A stretch of DNA of 64,000 bases from Flavobacterium sharifuzzamanii (GTDB lineage: Bacteria; Bacteroidota; Bacteroidia; Flavobacteriales; Flavobacteriaceae), in contig NZ_QJGZ01000039.1 of NCBI RefSeq assembly GCF_003254585.1, forward strand, positions 248,001 through 312,000, given 5' to 3'. The notes below the pieces were generated by a model. That model had not been told where the DNA came from and did not search any database. It worked only from the letters and a program-made list of their open reading frames with translations. A program made the position numbers and the translations under genes. Every line of letters starts with the position of its first letter. The first letter of the stretch is position 1. Shown one piece after another: positions 9,017 to 17,032 of this stretch.

Positions 9017-9472
9017 TTAAACCAATTTTCGTAAAGCCATTGCAACTCCTGTATGAAGACCTTCGTGATAATTATTAAAATCTAAGGCTCCTTGAACATG
9101 ACGAAGCGTAAAGCCTACGCTTGTAGTATACTCATTGTAGTCAACAAATAAACCACTTTCAAAATCATTTTTTGTTTTTTCTAGAGTTGTTGAAAGTAAT
9201 GTTCTTATCTCATCAACCTCAGCTTGAGAAACATCTCCTTCTGGTTTGGTTCCTTTTCTGTATTTGTTAATGAACTCTTCAGAAACCATTGTTGGAAGAC
9301 CTGATAGCTTGTAAACTAAAAGCTGTTGTGAAGAAATACAATGGCCTATATTCCAAATGATATTATTGTTAAAACCATCTGGAATTTTGTTTAATTGCTC
9401 TAATGAATGACTATCTAAGAGTTTCAAAAGAATTTCTCTAATTGTTTTTTGTACATCAAAAACTGAACTCAT
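9017..9472 (-). CDS. DinB-like (DinB_2) family protein
   Basis: The 151-residue protein belongs to the DinB/YfiT-like four-helix bundle superfamily, many members of which use three histidines to bind a metal and some of which are bacillithiol- or mycothiol-type thiol transferases. Visible landmarks are IIWNIGHCISSQQLLVYKL near residues 38-56 and TLRHVQGALDFNNYHEGLHTG near residues 122-142. His residues in NIGH, in NYH and in GLH are the likely metal ligands. The start is the ATG at 9470-9472. It converges on the rlpA-like gene. The substrate is unknown. Confidence 0.8.
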   Translation of the reverse strand: MSSVFDVQKTIREILLKLLDSHSLEQLNKIPDGFNNNIIWNIGHCISSQQLLVYKLSGLPTMVSEEFINKYRKGTKPEGDVSQAEVDEIRTLLSTTLEKTKNDFESGLFVDYNEYTTSVGFTLRHVQGALDFNNYHEGLHTGVAMALRKLV

Positions 9473-9551
9473 AATTTTATTTTTTTTCTAAAATTAGTCA
9501 TTTTTAAGTTTCAAATGGATTTTCTTTGCATTCTAACAAATTCATAAAATA

Positions 9552-9899
9552 ATGGACAAAATATATTATTTATCATCTTGCGATACTTGCAGAAAAATCA
9601 TCAAAAGTTTACCTGAAAACAATCTTGTTTTTCAAGATATTAGACAAGACCCAATTACTGAGGAACAATTGGAAGAAATGCACAAACTTGCAGGTAGTTA
9701 CGAAGCATTATTCAGCAGAAAAGCGCAATTATACAAATCGATGGGGTTAAAAGATCAATCTTTGACTGAAGCCGATTTTAAGAAATACATTTTGGAGCAT
9801 TATACTTTTTTAAGTCGTCCTGTTTTTATTATTGATGGCAAAATTTACATCGGCAACAGCCAAAAAAATGTAGCTGAAGTGATAAATGCTTTGAGCTAA
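9552..9899 (+). CDS. ArsC/Spx family protein (arsenate reductase-like thioredoxin fold)
   Basis: A 115-residue protein of the ArsC/Spx/MgsR family. The N-terminus MDKIYYLSSCDTCRKIIKSL carries a CxxC motif at residues 10-13. It also has the family FQDIRQDPITEEQLEEM segment near residues 29-45 and, near residues 93-106, RPVFIIDGKIYIGN, the typical cis-Pro loop strand. Members are glutaredoxin-dependent arsenate reductases or Spx-like redox regulators. There is no ars operon nearby, so arsenate reduction is not supported by context. Confidence 0.85.
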   Translation: MDKIYYLSSCDTCRKIIKSLPENNLVFQDIRQDPITEEQLEEMHKLAGSYEALFSRKAQLYKSMGLKDQSLTEADFKKYILEHYTFLSRPVFIIDGKIYIGNSQKNVAEVINALS

Positions 9900-9976
9900 A
9901 GAGCTATTTTCTTTTCTGTTAAATTGAAAACTGCGACTGAACACTAATTTCCAATCAAATAGAGCAAACTTTTATT

Positions 9977-9984
9977 TATCTTTG
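9977..9984 (+). promoter_or_regulatory. putative -7 promoter element for yicC-gmk
   Basis: TATCTTTG (TAnnTTTG) is followed by GCGCC and lies 20 bases before the ATG at 10004. The same TATCTTTGCGCC string precedes the CvpA-like gene (28529) and lepA (54947), which supports it as a real promoter core. Confidence 0.6.
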
Positions 9985-10003
9985 CGCCTTTATACTCAAT
10001 TAT

Positions 10004-10864
10004 ATGATACAATCTATGACAGGGTTTGGCAAAGCTTCTTTGCAATTGCCTACAAAAAAAATTACCGTTGAAGTAAAATCCCTAAACAGTAAAGGTTTAG
10101 ATTTGAATGTAAGAATGCCATCTGTTTACCGCGAGATGGAACTTGGTTTACGAACTCTTATTTCGACTAAACTGGAAAGAGGTAAAATTGATTTTGCGAT
10201 CTATGTAGAAAGCACTGCAGAACAGACTTCAACTAAAGTAAACGTACCTGTTGTAAAAAATTATATCGCACAGTTAAAAGAAGTAAATCCAGATGCCGAT
10301 GAAACTGAATTAATGAAAATGGCCGTTCGTATGCCTGACACATTAAAAACAGAACGTGAGGAAATCGACGAAAATGATTGGGAGCAAATTCAGGTAATTA
10401 TTGACGAAGCACTTCAAAATATTTTAAATTTCCGTAAAGACGAAGGAGAATCTCTTGAAAAAGAATTCAATTTAAGAATTGGAAACATTCGTCAATTCAT
10501 GAACGACACATTGGCTCTTGATCCAGAACGCGTACAAGCTATTAAAGATCGTCTTCAGACTGCAATTTCAGAATTACAGGTTAATGTTGACGAAAACCGC
10601 TTTGAACAAGAATTAATCTATTATTTAGAGAAATTAGATATTACCGAAGAAAAAGTCCGTTTAGGCAATCACTTAGATTACTTTATAGAAACCCTAAATG
10701 GAACCGAAGCTAACGGAAGAAAACTTGGTTTTATCACTCAGGAAATGGGACGTGAAATCAATACAATGGGATCTAAATCAAATCACGCACAAATGCAGAA
10801 ATTGGTCGTAATGATGAAGGATGAATTGGAGAAAATTAAAGAACAGGTTTTAAACGTTTTATAA
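10004..10864 (+). CDS. yicC: YicC/YloC family endoribonuclease
   Basis: The 286-residue protein is a YicC family member: MIQSMTGFGKASLQLPTKKI at the start and the C-terminal block EMGREINTMGSKSNHAQMQK with VVMMKDELEKIKEQVLNVL at the end. E. coli YicC is a ring-forming RNase acting on small RNAs and mRNA. Conserved acidic residues (EQELIYYLEKLDITEE near residues 205-220) are present. It is followed by gmk, the usual neighbour of yicC in many bacteria, 94 bases downstream. Confidence 0.95.
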   Translation: MIQSMTGFGKASLQLPTKKITVEVKSLNSKGLDLNVRMPSVYREMELGLRTLISTKLERGKIDFAIYVESTAEQTSTKVNVPVVKNYIAQLKEVNPDADETELMKMAVRMPDTLKTEREEIDENDWEQIQVIIDEALQNILNFRKDEGESLEKEFNLRIGNIRQFMNDTLALDPERVQAIKDRLQTAISELQVNVDENRFEQELIYYLEKLDITEEKVRLGNHLDYFIETLNGTEANGRKLGFITQEMGREINTMGSKSNHAQMQKLVVMMKDELEKIKEQVLNVL

Positions 10865-10958
10865 GGCTATAAGCCTTAAGCAATAAGCTATAGGCAACAA
10901 AATACCGCACAAATATTAAAGCTTAAAGCATACTGCTTAAAGCCTAAAGCACAAACTA
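10865..10958. repeat. word-like intergenic repeat between yicC and gmk
   Basis: The gap consists of variants of the words TAAGCC, AAGCTT and TTAAAGC in direct and inverted order, for example AAGCCTTAAGC, AAGCTTAAAGC and CTTAAAGCCTAAAGC. It can fold on itself. It resembles other low-complexity spacers in this window and carries no ORF. Confidence 0.55.
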
Positions 10959-11531
10959 ATGAACAAAGGAAAATTAATTGTTTTTTCGGCACCCTCAGGC
11001 TCAGGAAAAACAACTATCGTAAAGCATTTACTTGGGAAAGAAGATTTAAATTTAGAATTTTCGATCTCTGCAGCTTCACGCGACCCGCGCGGAGAAGAAG
11101 TCCACGGAAAAGATTATTATTTCATTTCGCTGGAACAATTCAAAAAACATATCAAAGCAGAGGAATTCTTGGAATGGGAAGAAGTTTACCGTGATAATTT
11201 CTATGGCACTTTAAAATCAGAAATAGAAAGAATCTGGGCTATGGGAAAAAACGTGATTTTTGATATTGATGTCGCTGGAGGATTACGTATTAAACATAAA
11301 TTTCCAGAACAAACTTTAGCCGTTTTCGTAAAACCACCAAGTGTTGACGAACTAAAGCGCAGATTAAAACAGCGTTCTACAGAAAGCGATGATAAAATCA
11401 ATATGCGTATTGCAAAAGCTTCGGTTGAATTGGCAACTGCACCTCAATTTGACACTATTATCAAAAACTACGATTTAGATACAGCTAAAGAAGAAGCTTA
11501 CCAATTAGTAAAAGAGTTCATAAATAAGTAA
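10959..11531 (+). CDS. gmk: guanylate kinase
   Basis: A cytoplasmic enzyme that phosphorylates GMP to GDP with ATP. The 190 residues match the family length. The P-loop is FSAPSGSGKTTIVKHL (residues 8-23), followed by the guanylate-kinase signature around RDPRGEEVHGKDYYFIS (about residues 42-58). EEFLEWEEVYRDNFYGT and the VIFDIDVAGGLRIK strand follow, with the lid RLKQRSTESDDKINMRIAKA near residues 134-155. It pairs with yicC upstream. Confidence 0.97.
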   Translation: MNKGKLIVFSAPSGSGKTTIVKHLLGKEDLNLEFSISAASRDPRGEEVHGKDYYFISLEQFKKHIKAEEFLEWEEVYRDNFYGTLKSEIERIWAMGKNVIFDIDVAGGLRIKHKFPEQTLAVFVKPPSVDELKRRLKQRSTESDDKINMRIAKASVELATAPQFDTIIKNYDLDTAKEEAYQLVKEFINK

Positions 11532-11533
11532 TC

Positions 11534-11636
11534 TTATTACACGGAGATTTACAAAGAAAAAACACAGAGATTCGCAAAAGGTTTTTTAAACTTTGCGAAT
11601 CTTTGTGCTATCTTAGCGACTCTCGGTGAAACTGTA
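11534..11636. repeat. intergenic inverted word repeat upstream of nadD
   Basis: The gap holds an imperfect inverted repeat built from ACACAGAGATTCGCAAAG-like and CTTTGCGAATCTTTGTG-like strings. The arms at about 11563-11580 and 11596-11613 can pair. It lies directly before the nadD start and may act as a 3' hairpin for gmk or in the nadD leader. No ORF. Confidence 0.5.
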
Positions 11637-11640
11637 AAAA

Positions 11641-12222
11641 ATGAAAATAGGTCTTTACTTCGGAACATATAACCCTATACATGTTGGTCATTTGATCATT
11701 GCCAATCATATGGCAGAGTTTGCAGATTTAGATCAGATTTGGATGGTTGTTACACCTCATAATCCGTTAAAAAAGAAATCGACATTATTAGATGATCAGC
11801 AGCGTTTGCAAATGGTTTATCTGGCAACAGAAGATTACACAAAGATAAAACCATCTGATATCGAATTTAAGCTACCTCAGCCGAGTTATACCATAATTAC
11901 ACTTGCTCATCTTAAAGAAAAATATCCAACTCATGAGTTCTCTTTAATTATGGGTGAAGACAATCTAAAAACGCTTCATAAGTGGAGAAACTATGAAGTA
12001 ATTTTAGAAAATCATGATATTTATGTTTACCCAAGAATATCTGACGAACCTGAAAATGTCGAATTAAAATCGCATCCAAAAATTCATGTAATTGATGCGC
12101 CTATTGTTGAGATTTCTTCGACTTTTATTCGAAACAGCATTAAAGAAGGTAAAAATATCCAGCCTTTATTACCACCAAAGGTTTGGGAATATATTGATCA
12201 TAATAATTTTTATAAAAAATAA
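11641..12222 (+). CDS. nadD: nicotinate-nucleotide adenylyltransferase
   Basis: The enzyme adenylates nicotinate mononucleotide to deamido-NAD in NAD+ synthesis. The 193 residues match the family. It has the nucleotidyltransferase signature YFGTYNPIHVGHLIIANHM (residues 6-24, with the HxGH-type motif HVGH), then DQIWMVVTPHNPLKKK, then SLIMGEDNLKTLHKWRNYE, and the C-terminal ISSTFIRNSIKEGKNIQPLL, which contains the ISSTxIR motif. It is not in the NAD/ADP-ribose island, which starts on the opposite strand 250 bases away, but both concern NAD. Confidence 0.96.
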   Translation: MKIGLYFGTYNPIHVGHLIIANHMAEFADLDQIWMVVTPHNPLKKKSTLLDDQQRLQMVYLATEDYTKIKPSDIEFKLPQPSYTIITLAHLKEKYPTHEFSLIMGEDNLKTLHKWRNYEVILENHDIYVYPRISDEPENVELKSHPKIHVIDAPIVEISSTFIRNSIKEGKNIQPLLPPKVWEYIDHNNFYKK

Positions 12223-12231
12223 TGAATTTGA

Positions 12232-12262
12232 ATTGCCTCCAGTTTTAACTGGAGGTTTTTTG
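12232..12262 (+). terminator. Rho-independent terminator after nadD
   Basis: CCTCCAGTT, two bases, AACTGGAGG and a T run directly after the nadD stop. Confidence 0.9.
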
Positions 12263-12274
12263 TTTTACACAATC

Positions 12275-12402
12275 TTGTCATTTCGACGAAGGAGACTCGA
12301 GCGATAGCGAACAGGCGAAGCAAATCTTCACAACTAACTCCATATAGTAAATCAATCTTTGTAGAGTTTCTAACGAAGATTTCTCCTTCGTCGAAATGAC
12401 AA
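12275..12402. repeat. 128-bp palindromic intergenic element (MITE/REP-like)
   Basis: The ends are perfect 21-bp inverted repeats: TTGTCATTTCGACGAAGGAGA at 12275-12295 and its complement at 12382-12402. Inner arms AAATCTTC (12322) and GAAGATTT (12375) pair as well. The same GTCATTTCGACGAAGGAG ends are known to me as a common dispersed repeat in Flavobacterium and other Bacteroidota. The 70-residue minus-strand ORF across it is not a gene. No target-site duplication is obvious. Confidence 0.75.
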
Positions 12403-12423
12403 ACAGAACGTAAAAAACTCAAA

Positions 12424-12465
12424 TCACAAAAAAAGCCTGAATTTAAAATTCAGGCTTTCGTTTTT
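12424..12465 (-). terminator. Rho-independent terminator of the NAD/ADP-ribose operon
   Basis: GCCTGAATTT (12435-12444) pairs with AAATTCAGGC (12446-12455). Read on the minus strand, the stem is followed by a run of seven T. It lies just beyond the NAMPT/NadV stop and closes the operon. Confidence 0.85.
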
Positions 12466-12469
12466 ATAA

Positions 12470-13939
12470 TTAAGCTTCGATACTTACTTCGCTTTTTACT
12501 CTCGTTCTGATTTCACTCAGCGATTGATCTATCAAAAGTTTTCCATCTCTAAAAACTTCTTTCAATTCGCCTTGTTTTTCTTCTTCCCAAGAAACATTAT
12601 CAGTTAAATGATACTTGCCATCAATTAAATCAATTTTCATTAATCCTTTAGCCGATTTTTTCGTTCCGTCGTCTGTAATCGGATCTTTGAAAATCGCTCT
12701 TCCCTCCCCATTTACTTCTCCGTAAGTTGCTTTCATCGCAAATCCGAAAGTATCTCTGGTGTTATATTGATAAGTAAAAGATCCAATTCCTAAAACAACA
12801 TTCGTAGAAGCAAATCCTTTTTCTTTTAATCTTTCGCAGATTTGAGTTGCTCTGGCTACTGTAATACTATCTCCGTAAATAGCTCCGATTTGCGGAACCA
12901 ATTCTTTGAATCCTTTCGCATTTGTTGTTCCACCAAAAACATCCCAAAGCAATTCGATAACACCTTTTTTCTCTTGTTCTGTTTTTCCGTTTGGATTTCC
13001 GCAGATAATATCAACTGGATCACCACTATCAGGACGAATTACGACCTTTCCTTCTCTTGAAACGATATCTTCTCTTAATCTTGGCAGATAATCCGTTAAA
13101 ACCTTCCATAAATCCCAAGTATCAGAAACGATAGAAACAATTCCTTTTTGGTAAACTTCTGTAATTAATCTTTTGAAGGTTTCATACTCGCCTTCTGTAG
13201 TTCCCATACACATAACAGAATGTTCTGTTGCAGCAACTGAACCTGCAACCAATTCCTGATCTGAGTTGGCTTTGTAATATTCTTCTAAGAAATCAATCGC
13301 TGGAATCGTATCAGAACCTGTGAAGCTCAATAAGTGTCCTGATGCAGAAGTTAAAGCCGCTTCAATTCCACCCATTCCTCTCATTGAGAAATCGTGCGCT
13401 TGCCAATCTACAAATTCCGGAACAGATGAAGTCTGATCTGCATATTTATCTAAAACTTTTCTATACTCTTTTGCAATTGTTGCTGAATTGCAAGGAAGCC
13501 AGATTACAGCAGATAGTAAAGTTTCGAAATAATTGGTTAGCCAGAAAAACTCTGGAATGGTATTATACATTGTAAACATTGGCACTCTCAAGGGAACACT
13601 TGCCCCTTCTGGCAAAGCTTTAAAAACCATCGGAATGTAACCTAAATCATGTAAATCTTCAATATGCTTAGTTCCAACTTGATTTTCGTCTAAATAATTA
13701 TTGATTCTGCGAGCGTACTTTGCAACAACTTCTTCTTTTGATTTTTTAAAAAAATACTCTTCAAAGTCATGAATAATATATTTTTTGATGAAATACTGTA
13801 ATCCGAAGAACACAACTTCATCAACTTCTTCTAATCTAGATTTTCTTGGTGTCCAGTTAGAATATACTAATGTTGTTCCGTCTGGATATTGTCTTCTGTG
13901 GTCAACTTTGTAACCGTCGGTTAATAATAGTGGGTTCAT
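12470..13939 (-). CDS. nadV: nicotinamide phosphoribosyltransferase (NAMPT/NadV family)
   Basis: The 489-residue protein is full-length NAMPT. In the known reaction, nicotinamide plus PRPP gives NMN; phage Namat relatives use ADP-ribose pyrophosphate and yield NAD+ directly. Visible active-site parts are LLTDGYKVDHRRQYPDGT (residues 5-22), HDFSMRGMGGIEAA with the Phe and Arg that hold nicotinamide, the FTGSDTIPA Asp, VAATEHSVMCMG with the catalytic-site His, and VVIRPDSGDPVDII, which binds phosphoribose. It is the last gene of the operon, 11 bases after an ADP-ribosylglycohydrolase gene. A PRPP-synthetase homologue sits in the same operon as the likely supplier of its co-substrate. Family is certain; the exact sugar donor is not. 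Confidence 0.93.
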   Translation of the reverse strand: MNPLLLTDGYKVDHRRQYPDGTTLVYSNWTPRKSRLEEVDEVVFFGLQYFIKKYIIHDFEEYFFKKSKEEVVAKYARRINNYLDENQVGTKHIEDLHDLGYIPMVFKALPEGASVPLRVPMFTMYNTIPEFFWLTNYFETLLSAVIWLPCNSATIAKEYRKVLDKYADQTSSVPEFVDWQAHDFSMRGMGGIEAALTSASGHLLSFTGSDTIPAIDFLEEYYKANSDQELVAGSVAATEHSVMCMGTTEGEYETFKRLITEVYQKGIVSIVSDTWDLWKVLTDYLPRLREDIVSREGKVVIRPDSGDPVDIICGNPNGKTEQEKKGVIELLWDVFGGTTNAKGFKELVPQIGAIYGDSITVARATQICERLKEKGFASTNVVLGIGSFTYQYNTRDTFGFAMKATYGEVNGEGRAIFKDPITDDGTKKSAKGLMKIDLIDGKYHLTDNVSWEEEKQGELKEVFRDGKLLIDQSLSEIRTRVKSEVSIEA

Positions 13940-13950
13940 ATATTTTCTAT

Positions 13951-14889
13951 TTATATTTTTTGTGATAATCGTATTGCTAAATCTTTAATATCATTAGATC
14001 TGACCAAATTGTCAATCCATTTTTGTGGCACGCTTTCAATTCTGTAATAAATTCCCGCCAAGCCTCCTGCAATTGCACCTGTTGTATCTGTATCTTCGCC
14101 TAAATTAACAGCTTTCAAAACAGTTCCCTCATAAGAATCGGAATTTAAAAAACACCAAAAGCTCGCTTCTAAACTATGAAGAACATAACCCGATGAATAA
14201 ATTTCATTCTCTGGATATACAGAAATATCATTTTTCAAAATCCTATCAAACAATCCAATTTCCATCAGATTAAACTCTTTGCTTTCTAGAAATTTTGCAA
14301 CAACAATTTGCATTTCTTTATAAGCTTCGAATTTATCTTTATCTTTTAGAATCTCCAAACAATAAATAACATAAATAAAACAGGCAAACACCGAACGGAA
14401 ATGAGCATGCGTTATTGACGAAACTTCTTTTACTTTTTTATAAATGACTTCTATATCTTTCTCTTTCTGAAGATAAAAAACCAATGGCAAAATACGCATT
14501 AAGGAACCATTGCCATTATCGCTTTCAGAAAATCCTCCGCATAAATCTGGCTGATGCCCTTTCGCTATATTGTGAATCGCATGAGTAGTCGCTATTCCAA
14601 TATCGAAAACTCGTCCATGCGGTGTCCACATTTCTGCGGAATACCATTTCACAAAATTCTTAGCGATATCAGTTAAATCATAACCCGAGCATAAACTTTC
14701 CGCTAGACAAAAGGCAAGTGAACTATCATCACTCCAAGTTCCAATTGGCTGATGATGTGTTCCAAAACCAAACATTTCAGTAACTGGATTTGCTTTTAAA
14801 TAGGCTCTCGACTGAAATTCTACCGGAACGCCCAAAGCATCACCAACCGCTAATCCAAATAAACCTGATTCTATTTTACTTTTCATCAT
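13951..14889 (-). CDS. ADP-ribosylglycohydrolase family protein (copy 1)
   Basis: A protein of about 312 residues (start MMKSKIESGLFGLAVGDALG at 14889; the ATG at 14886 is equally possible). Family enzymes (DraG/ARH) hydrolyse the bond between ADP-ribose and a protein side chain, or other O-/N-linked ADP-ribose, using two Mg ions. The ligands are seen: GDALGVPVEFQ near residue 16, GTWSDDSSLAFCLAESL near residue 50 (DDS metal site) and LGEDTDTTGAIAGGLAGIYY near residue 270 (DxDT metal site). Its start lies beyond the stop codon of the phosphoesterase gene with one base between, so translation is likely coupled. It is distinct from the second family member at 15625. Confidence 0.92.
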   Translation of the reverse strand: MMKSKIESGLFGLAVGDALGVPVEFQSRAYLKANPVTEMFGFGTHHQPIGTWSDDSSLAFCLAESLCSGYDLTDIAKNFVKWYSAEMWTPHGRVFDIGIATTHAIHNIAKGHQPDLCGGFSESDNGNGSLMRILPLVFYLQKEKDIEVIYKKVKEVSSITHAHFRSVFACFIYVIYCLEILKDKDKFEAYKEMQIVVAKFLESKEFNLMEIGLFDRILKNDISVYPENEIYSSGYVLHSLEASFWCFLNSDSYEGTVLKAVNLGEDTDTTGAIAGGLAGIYYRIESVPQKWIDNLVRSNDIKDLAIRLSQKI

Positions 14890-14890
14890 C

Positions 14891-15622
14891 TTATTTATTT
14901 CTTCCTTTTTCGTTTGAATAAAATGTCTGTACAGCATCACTCTGCCAAAAGACTTTTGTTTCAACATCCAAACAAGTTAATTTACCATAAAACCCAGCAC
15001 CCGTATCAATATTCCAAACATTACAGCCCTGCATCGGAATCTCAACGTCATAATGCAATGTTGGTGTGTGACCAATATAAATTTCATTAAAAAGCAGTAA
15101 TCGTTTCGGGTATGAAAGTGAATCTTTTTGAATTCTTTTATCCATTGTCAAAGCCATTTCCCATAACGTTCTATCCCATGAATAATTGGTTTTGTAATGT
15201 TCTTTTTCTGGACCGTGCATCGATGAAAAACCAGCGTGAATGAATAAATTGTTATTTTCATCGACAAAATAGTCTTTCATTTTATTGAAGAAATTACGAT
15301 GCTTTTCTTTTTCAGAAATAGCAATATCTTCATAACTTTCTATAGTCGATTTTCCTCCGTGCAGAAACCAAATATCGTTTACGACATTTTCTTCCAGCCA
15401 TTCCTGACACCAAGCATCATGATTTCCTTTTATAAAAATACATTCTTGTTTTTGAGATAACTCAATAAGAAAATCAATCAATTGTTTCGATTCACTCCAA
15501 CCATCAACATAATCACCTAGAAAAATAAAACGATCATTTTCTGAATATTCAGTTCTTTCCAATAACTGAATTAATGCTTTTAATCCGCCGTGAATGTCTC
15601 CAAAAACTAAGGTTCTTTTCAT
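14891..15622 (-). CDS. calcineurin-like metallophosphoesterase
   Basis: The 243-residue protein has the full metallophosphoesterase motif series: VFGDIHGGLKALIQLL (GDxHG, residues 6-21), FIFLGDYVDGWSESK (GDxxDxG-like, residues 33-47), FIKGNHDAWCQEW (GNHD, residues 67-79), LFIHAGFSS (H) and EIYIGHTPTLH (GHT). It resembles the bis(5'-nucleosyl)-tetraphosphatase/Ser-Thr phosphatase group. It sits between two ADP-ribosylglycohydrolase genes with gaps of 1 and 2 bases. I infer that it removes phosphate from, or opens, a phosphorylated ADP-ribose such as the KptA product, but this is context only. Confidence 0.9.
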   Translation of the reverse strand: MKRTLVFGDIHGGLKALIQLLERTEYSENDRFIFLGDYVDGWSESKQLIDFLIELSQKQECIFIKGNHDAWCQEWLEENVVNDIWFLHGGKSTIESYEDIAISEKEKHRNFFNKMKDYFVDENNNLFIHAGFSSMHGPEKEHYKTNYSWDRTLWEMALTMDKRIQKDSLSYPKRLLLFNEIYIGHTPTLHYDVEIPMQGCNVWNIDTGAGFYGKLTCLDVETKVFWQSDAVQTFYSNEKGRNK

Positions 15623-15624
15623 GA

Positions 15625-16464
15625 TTAACTAAACTTGTTATTCAGAGCTACATCCAGTTTCATGAGAAAATCTTTTCCGAATTTATCATTTTCCAACTCT
15701 TCATACAGAAACGACGGCAATGTCTTCTCACAATTCTGTTTCTGACTTAAAATTGCCATCGACAATGCTGCAACTGTATCAGTGTCTCCACCATAACCAA
15801 TTCCTGTCTTTAGGCAATCTTTCATAGAAACAGCTTCAGAAACCATTTTAATTACAGCTTGTGTTGTTGGATATCCATGCATATCAATTGGAGAAGTAAT
15901 TCTATAATTTTCATTCTCCTTTAAAGTCTGGTTCAAAAAATCTATCAAAGTAGATCCATCACCAAGATTATATTTAAAATAATGAACTGCCAGCGCAATA
16001 CGTTTTGCACAACTTATTCCTTCAACCGTATTGTGCGAAGTCTTAGCCTGAATCTCACAGAACTCAAGTATTTGTTTGATATCTTTTAAATGTCCAATTG
16101 AATATGCTCTCATGGCAGAGCCATTTCCGCTGCTTCCATTATCAATTATTTTGATAAAATCAGAACCATTTTTACTGGCATCCAAAGCATTGTAAACTCT
16201 ATCCGAATAACCGCGTCTTTTATCTCTGTGAAATACTTCTACAAATTTATCGGCAACTTTTATTTCGTTCCAATTATCATCTTCAAGCAGCAATTCCGAA
16301 ATTGCAATTGCCATTTGAGTATCATCAGTATATCTTTTATAAATCTCTGTGTACATTCCGTGTTTATCATACTGAGTCAGATTATTGTTTTTAGAAATAA
16401 AATCTAAATCTCTAAATTCAAAACCCGCACCGTATGCATCACCTATTGCTGCTTCTAAAATCAT
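15625..16464 (-). CDS. ADP-ribosylglycohydrolase family protein (copy 2)
   Basis: A second ARH/DraG-type protein, 279 residues and clearly diverged from copy 1. Metal-site motifs are EAAIGDAYGAGFEFRDLDF (residues 4-22), YKRYTDDTQMAIAISELLL (TDDT, residues 43-61), NGSSGNGSAMRAYSIGHL near residues 107-124, and IGYGGDTDTVAALSMAILSQ near residues 221-240. The start MILEAAIGDAYG begins very close to the first motif, as is usual for the family. It lies 19 bases after kptA and 2 bases before the phosphoesterase gene. Two paralogues in one operon suggest different ADP-ribosyl linkages as substrates. Confidence 0.92.
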   Translation of the reverse strand: MILEAAIGDAYGAGFEFRDLDFISKNNNLTQYDKHGMYTEIYKRYTDDTQMAIAISELLLEDDNWNEIKVADKFVEVFHRDKRRGYSDRVYNALDASKNGSDFIKIIDNGSSGNGSAMRAYSIGHLKDIKQILEFCEIQAKTSHNTVEGISCAKRIALAVHYFKYNLGDGSTLIDFLNQTLKENENYRITSPIDMHGYPTTQAVIKMVSEAVSMKDCLKTGIGYGGDTDTVAALSMAILSQKQNCEKTLPSFLYEELENDKFGKDFLMKLDVALNNKFS

Positions 16465-16483
16465 AATTGTTGTTTTTGATTAT

Positions 16484-17032
16484 TTAAGATTTAAACTCGA
16501 TATACTTTGAAGGAACTTCATCTGTCAGCCAAACATTGTTTTCTGACAAATAAAATTTAAATCCGTCTCTGTACATAGCACCGCTTCTAACAGTTAAAAT
16601 TTGCGGAACTCCTCTTCTGCTTCCCACTTTTGTTGCGGTTTCTTTGTCTTTGGAAAGATGCACATGCTGACGGCTCATTTTCTTTAAGCCCTCTTTCTGA
16701 ATACTTTCCATGAATTTTCCAACAGTTCCGTGATACAGATATTCTAGAGGTTCTGTTTCTGCTAAATTTAATTCAACCGAAATCGAATGTCCCTGACTTG
16801 CACGGATTCTAGTTTTATCTTCGTTATAAGCAAAACGCTTTTTATCGTTATTTTCTACTACGTAATCTAAAAGTTCGGCATCGAGACGATTCCCTTTTTT
16901 AGTACATTTTTCTATCAATTCATTGACATCTGCCCAACCGTTTTCGTCTAATTTTAATCCGATTTTTTCTGGCGAATGTCTGAGCACTAAACTTAGAAAT
17001 TTACTTACTGTTTTTGCTGTATTTTCATTCAT
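16484..17032 (-). CDS. kptA: RNA 2'-phosphotransferase (KptA/Tpt1)
   Basis: The 182-residue enzyme removes a 2'-phosphate from RNA using NAD+, giving nicotinamide and ADP-ribose 1'',2''-cyclic phosphate. Motifs are KFLSLVLRHSPEKIGLKLDE (residues 11-30, with the RH pair), GWADVNELIEKC, RIRASQGHSISVEL (residues 76-89), EYLYHGTV (residues 98-105) and QHVHLSKDKETATKVGSRRG (residues 121-140). These cover the conserved Arg-His-Arg-Arg active-site set. It overlaps the DUF4291 gene by 8 bases. No RNA ligase or splicing gene is nearby; the setting links it to NAD/ADP-ribose turnover instead. Confidence 0.95.
   Translation of the reverse strand: MNENTAKTVSKFLSLVLRHSPEKIGLKLDENGWADVNELIEKCTKKGNRLDAELLDYVVENNDKKRFAYNEDKTRIRASQGHSISVELNLAETEPLEYLYHGTVGKFMESIQKEGLKKMSRQHVHLSKDKETATKVGSRRGVPQILTVRSGAMYRDGFKFYLSENNVWLTDEVPSKYIEFKS

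Noticed and set aside
9552-9899. Arsenic resistance locus
   Set aside because: The ArsC/Spx-like gene is alone; no arsR, arsB or arsenite efflux gene is nearby.
12210-12422. 70-codon minus-strand ORF after nadD
   Set aside because: It lies over the palindromic repeat element and the terminator; the protein has no domain and simply follows the inverted repeat.
13342-13575. ORFs on the plus strand inside the NAMPT gene (also at 12842 and 12906)
   Set aside because: They are antisense to a full-length, clearly functional gene and have no family features.
16484-17032. kptA as part of a tRNA-repair or splicing cassette
   Set aside because: No RNA ligase, polynucleotide kinase or cyclic phosphodiesterase of the RNA-repair type is adjacent; the neighbours are ADP-ribose and NAD genes.
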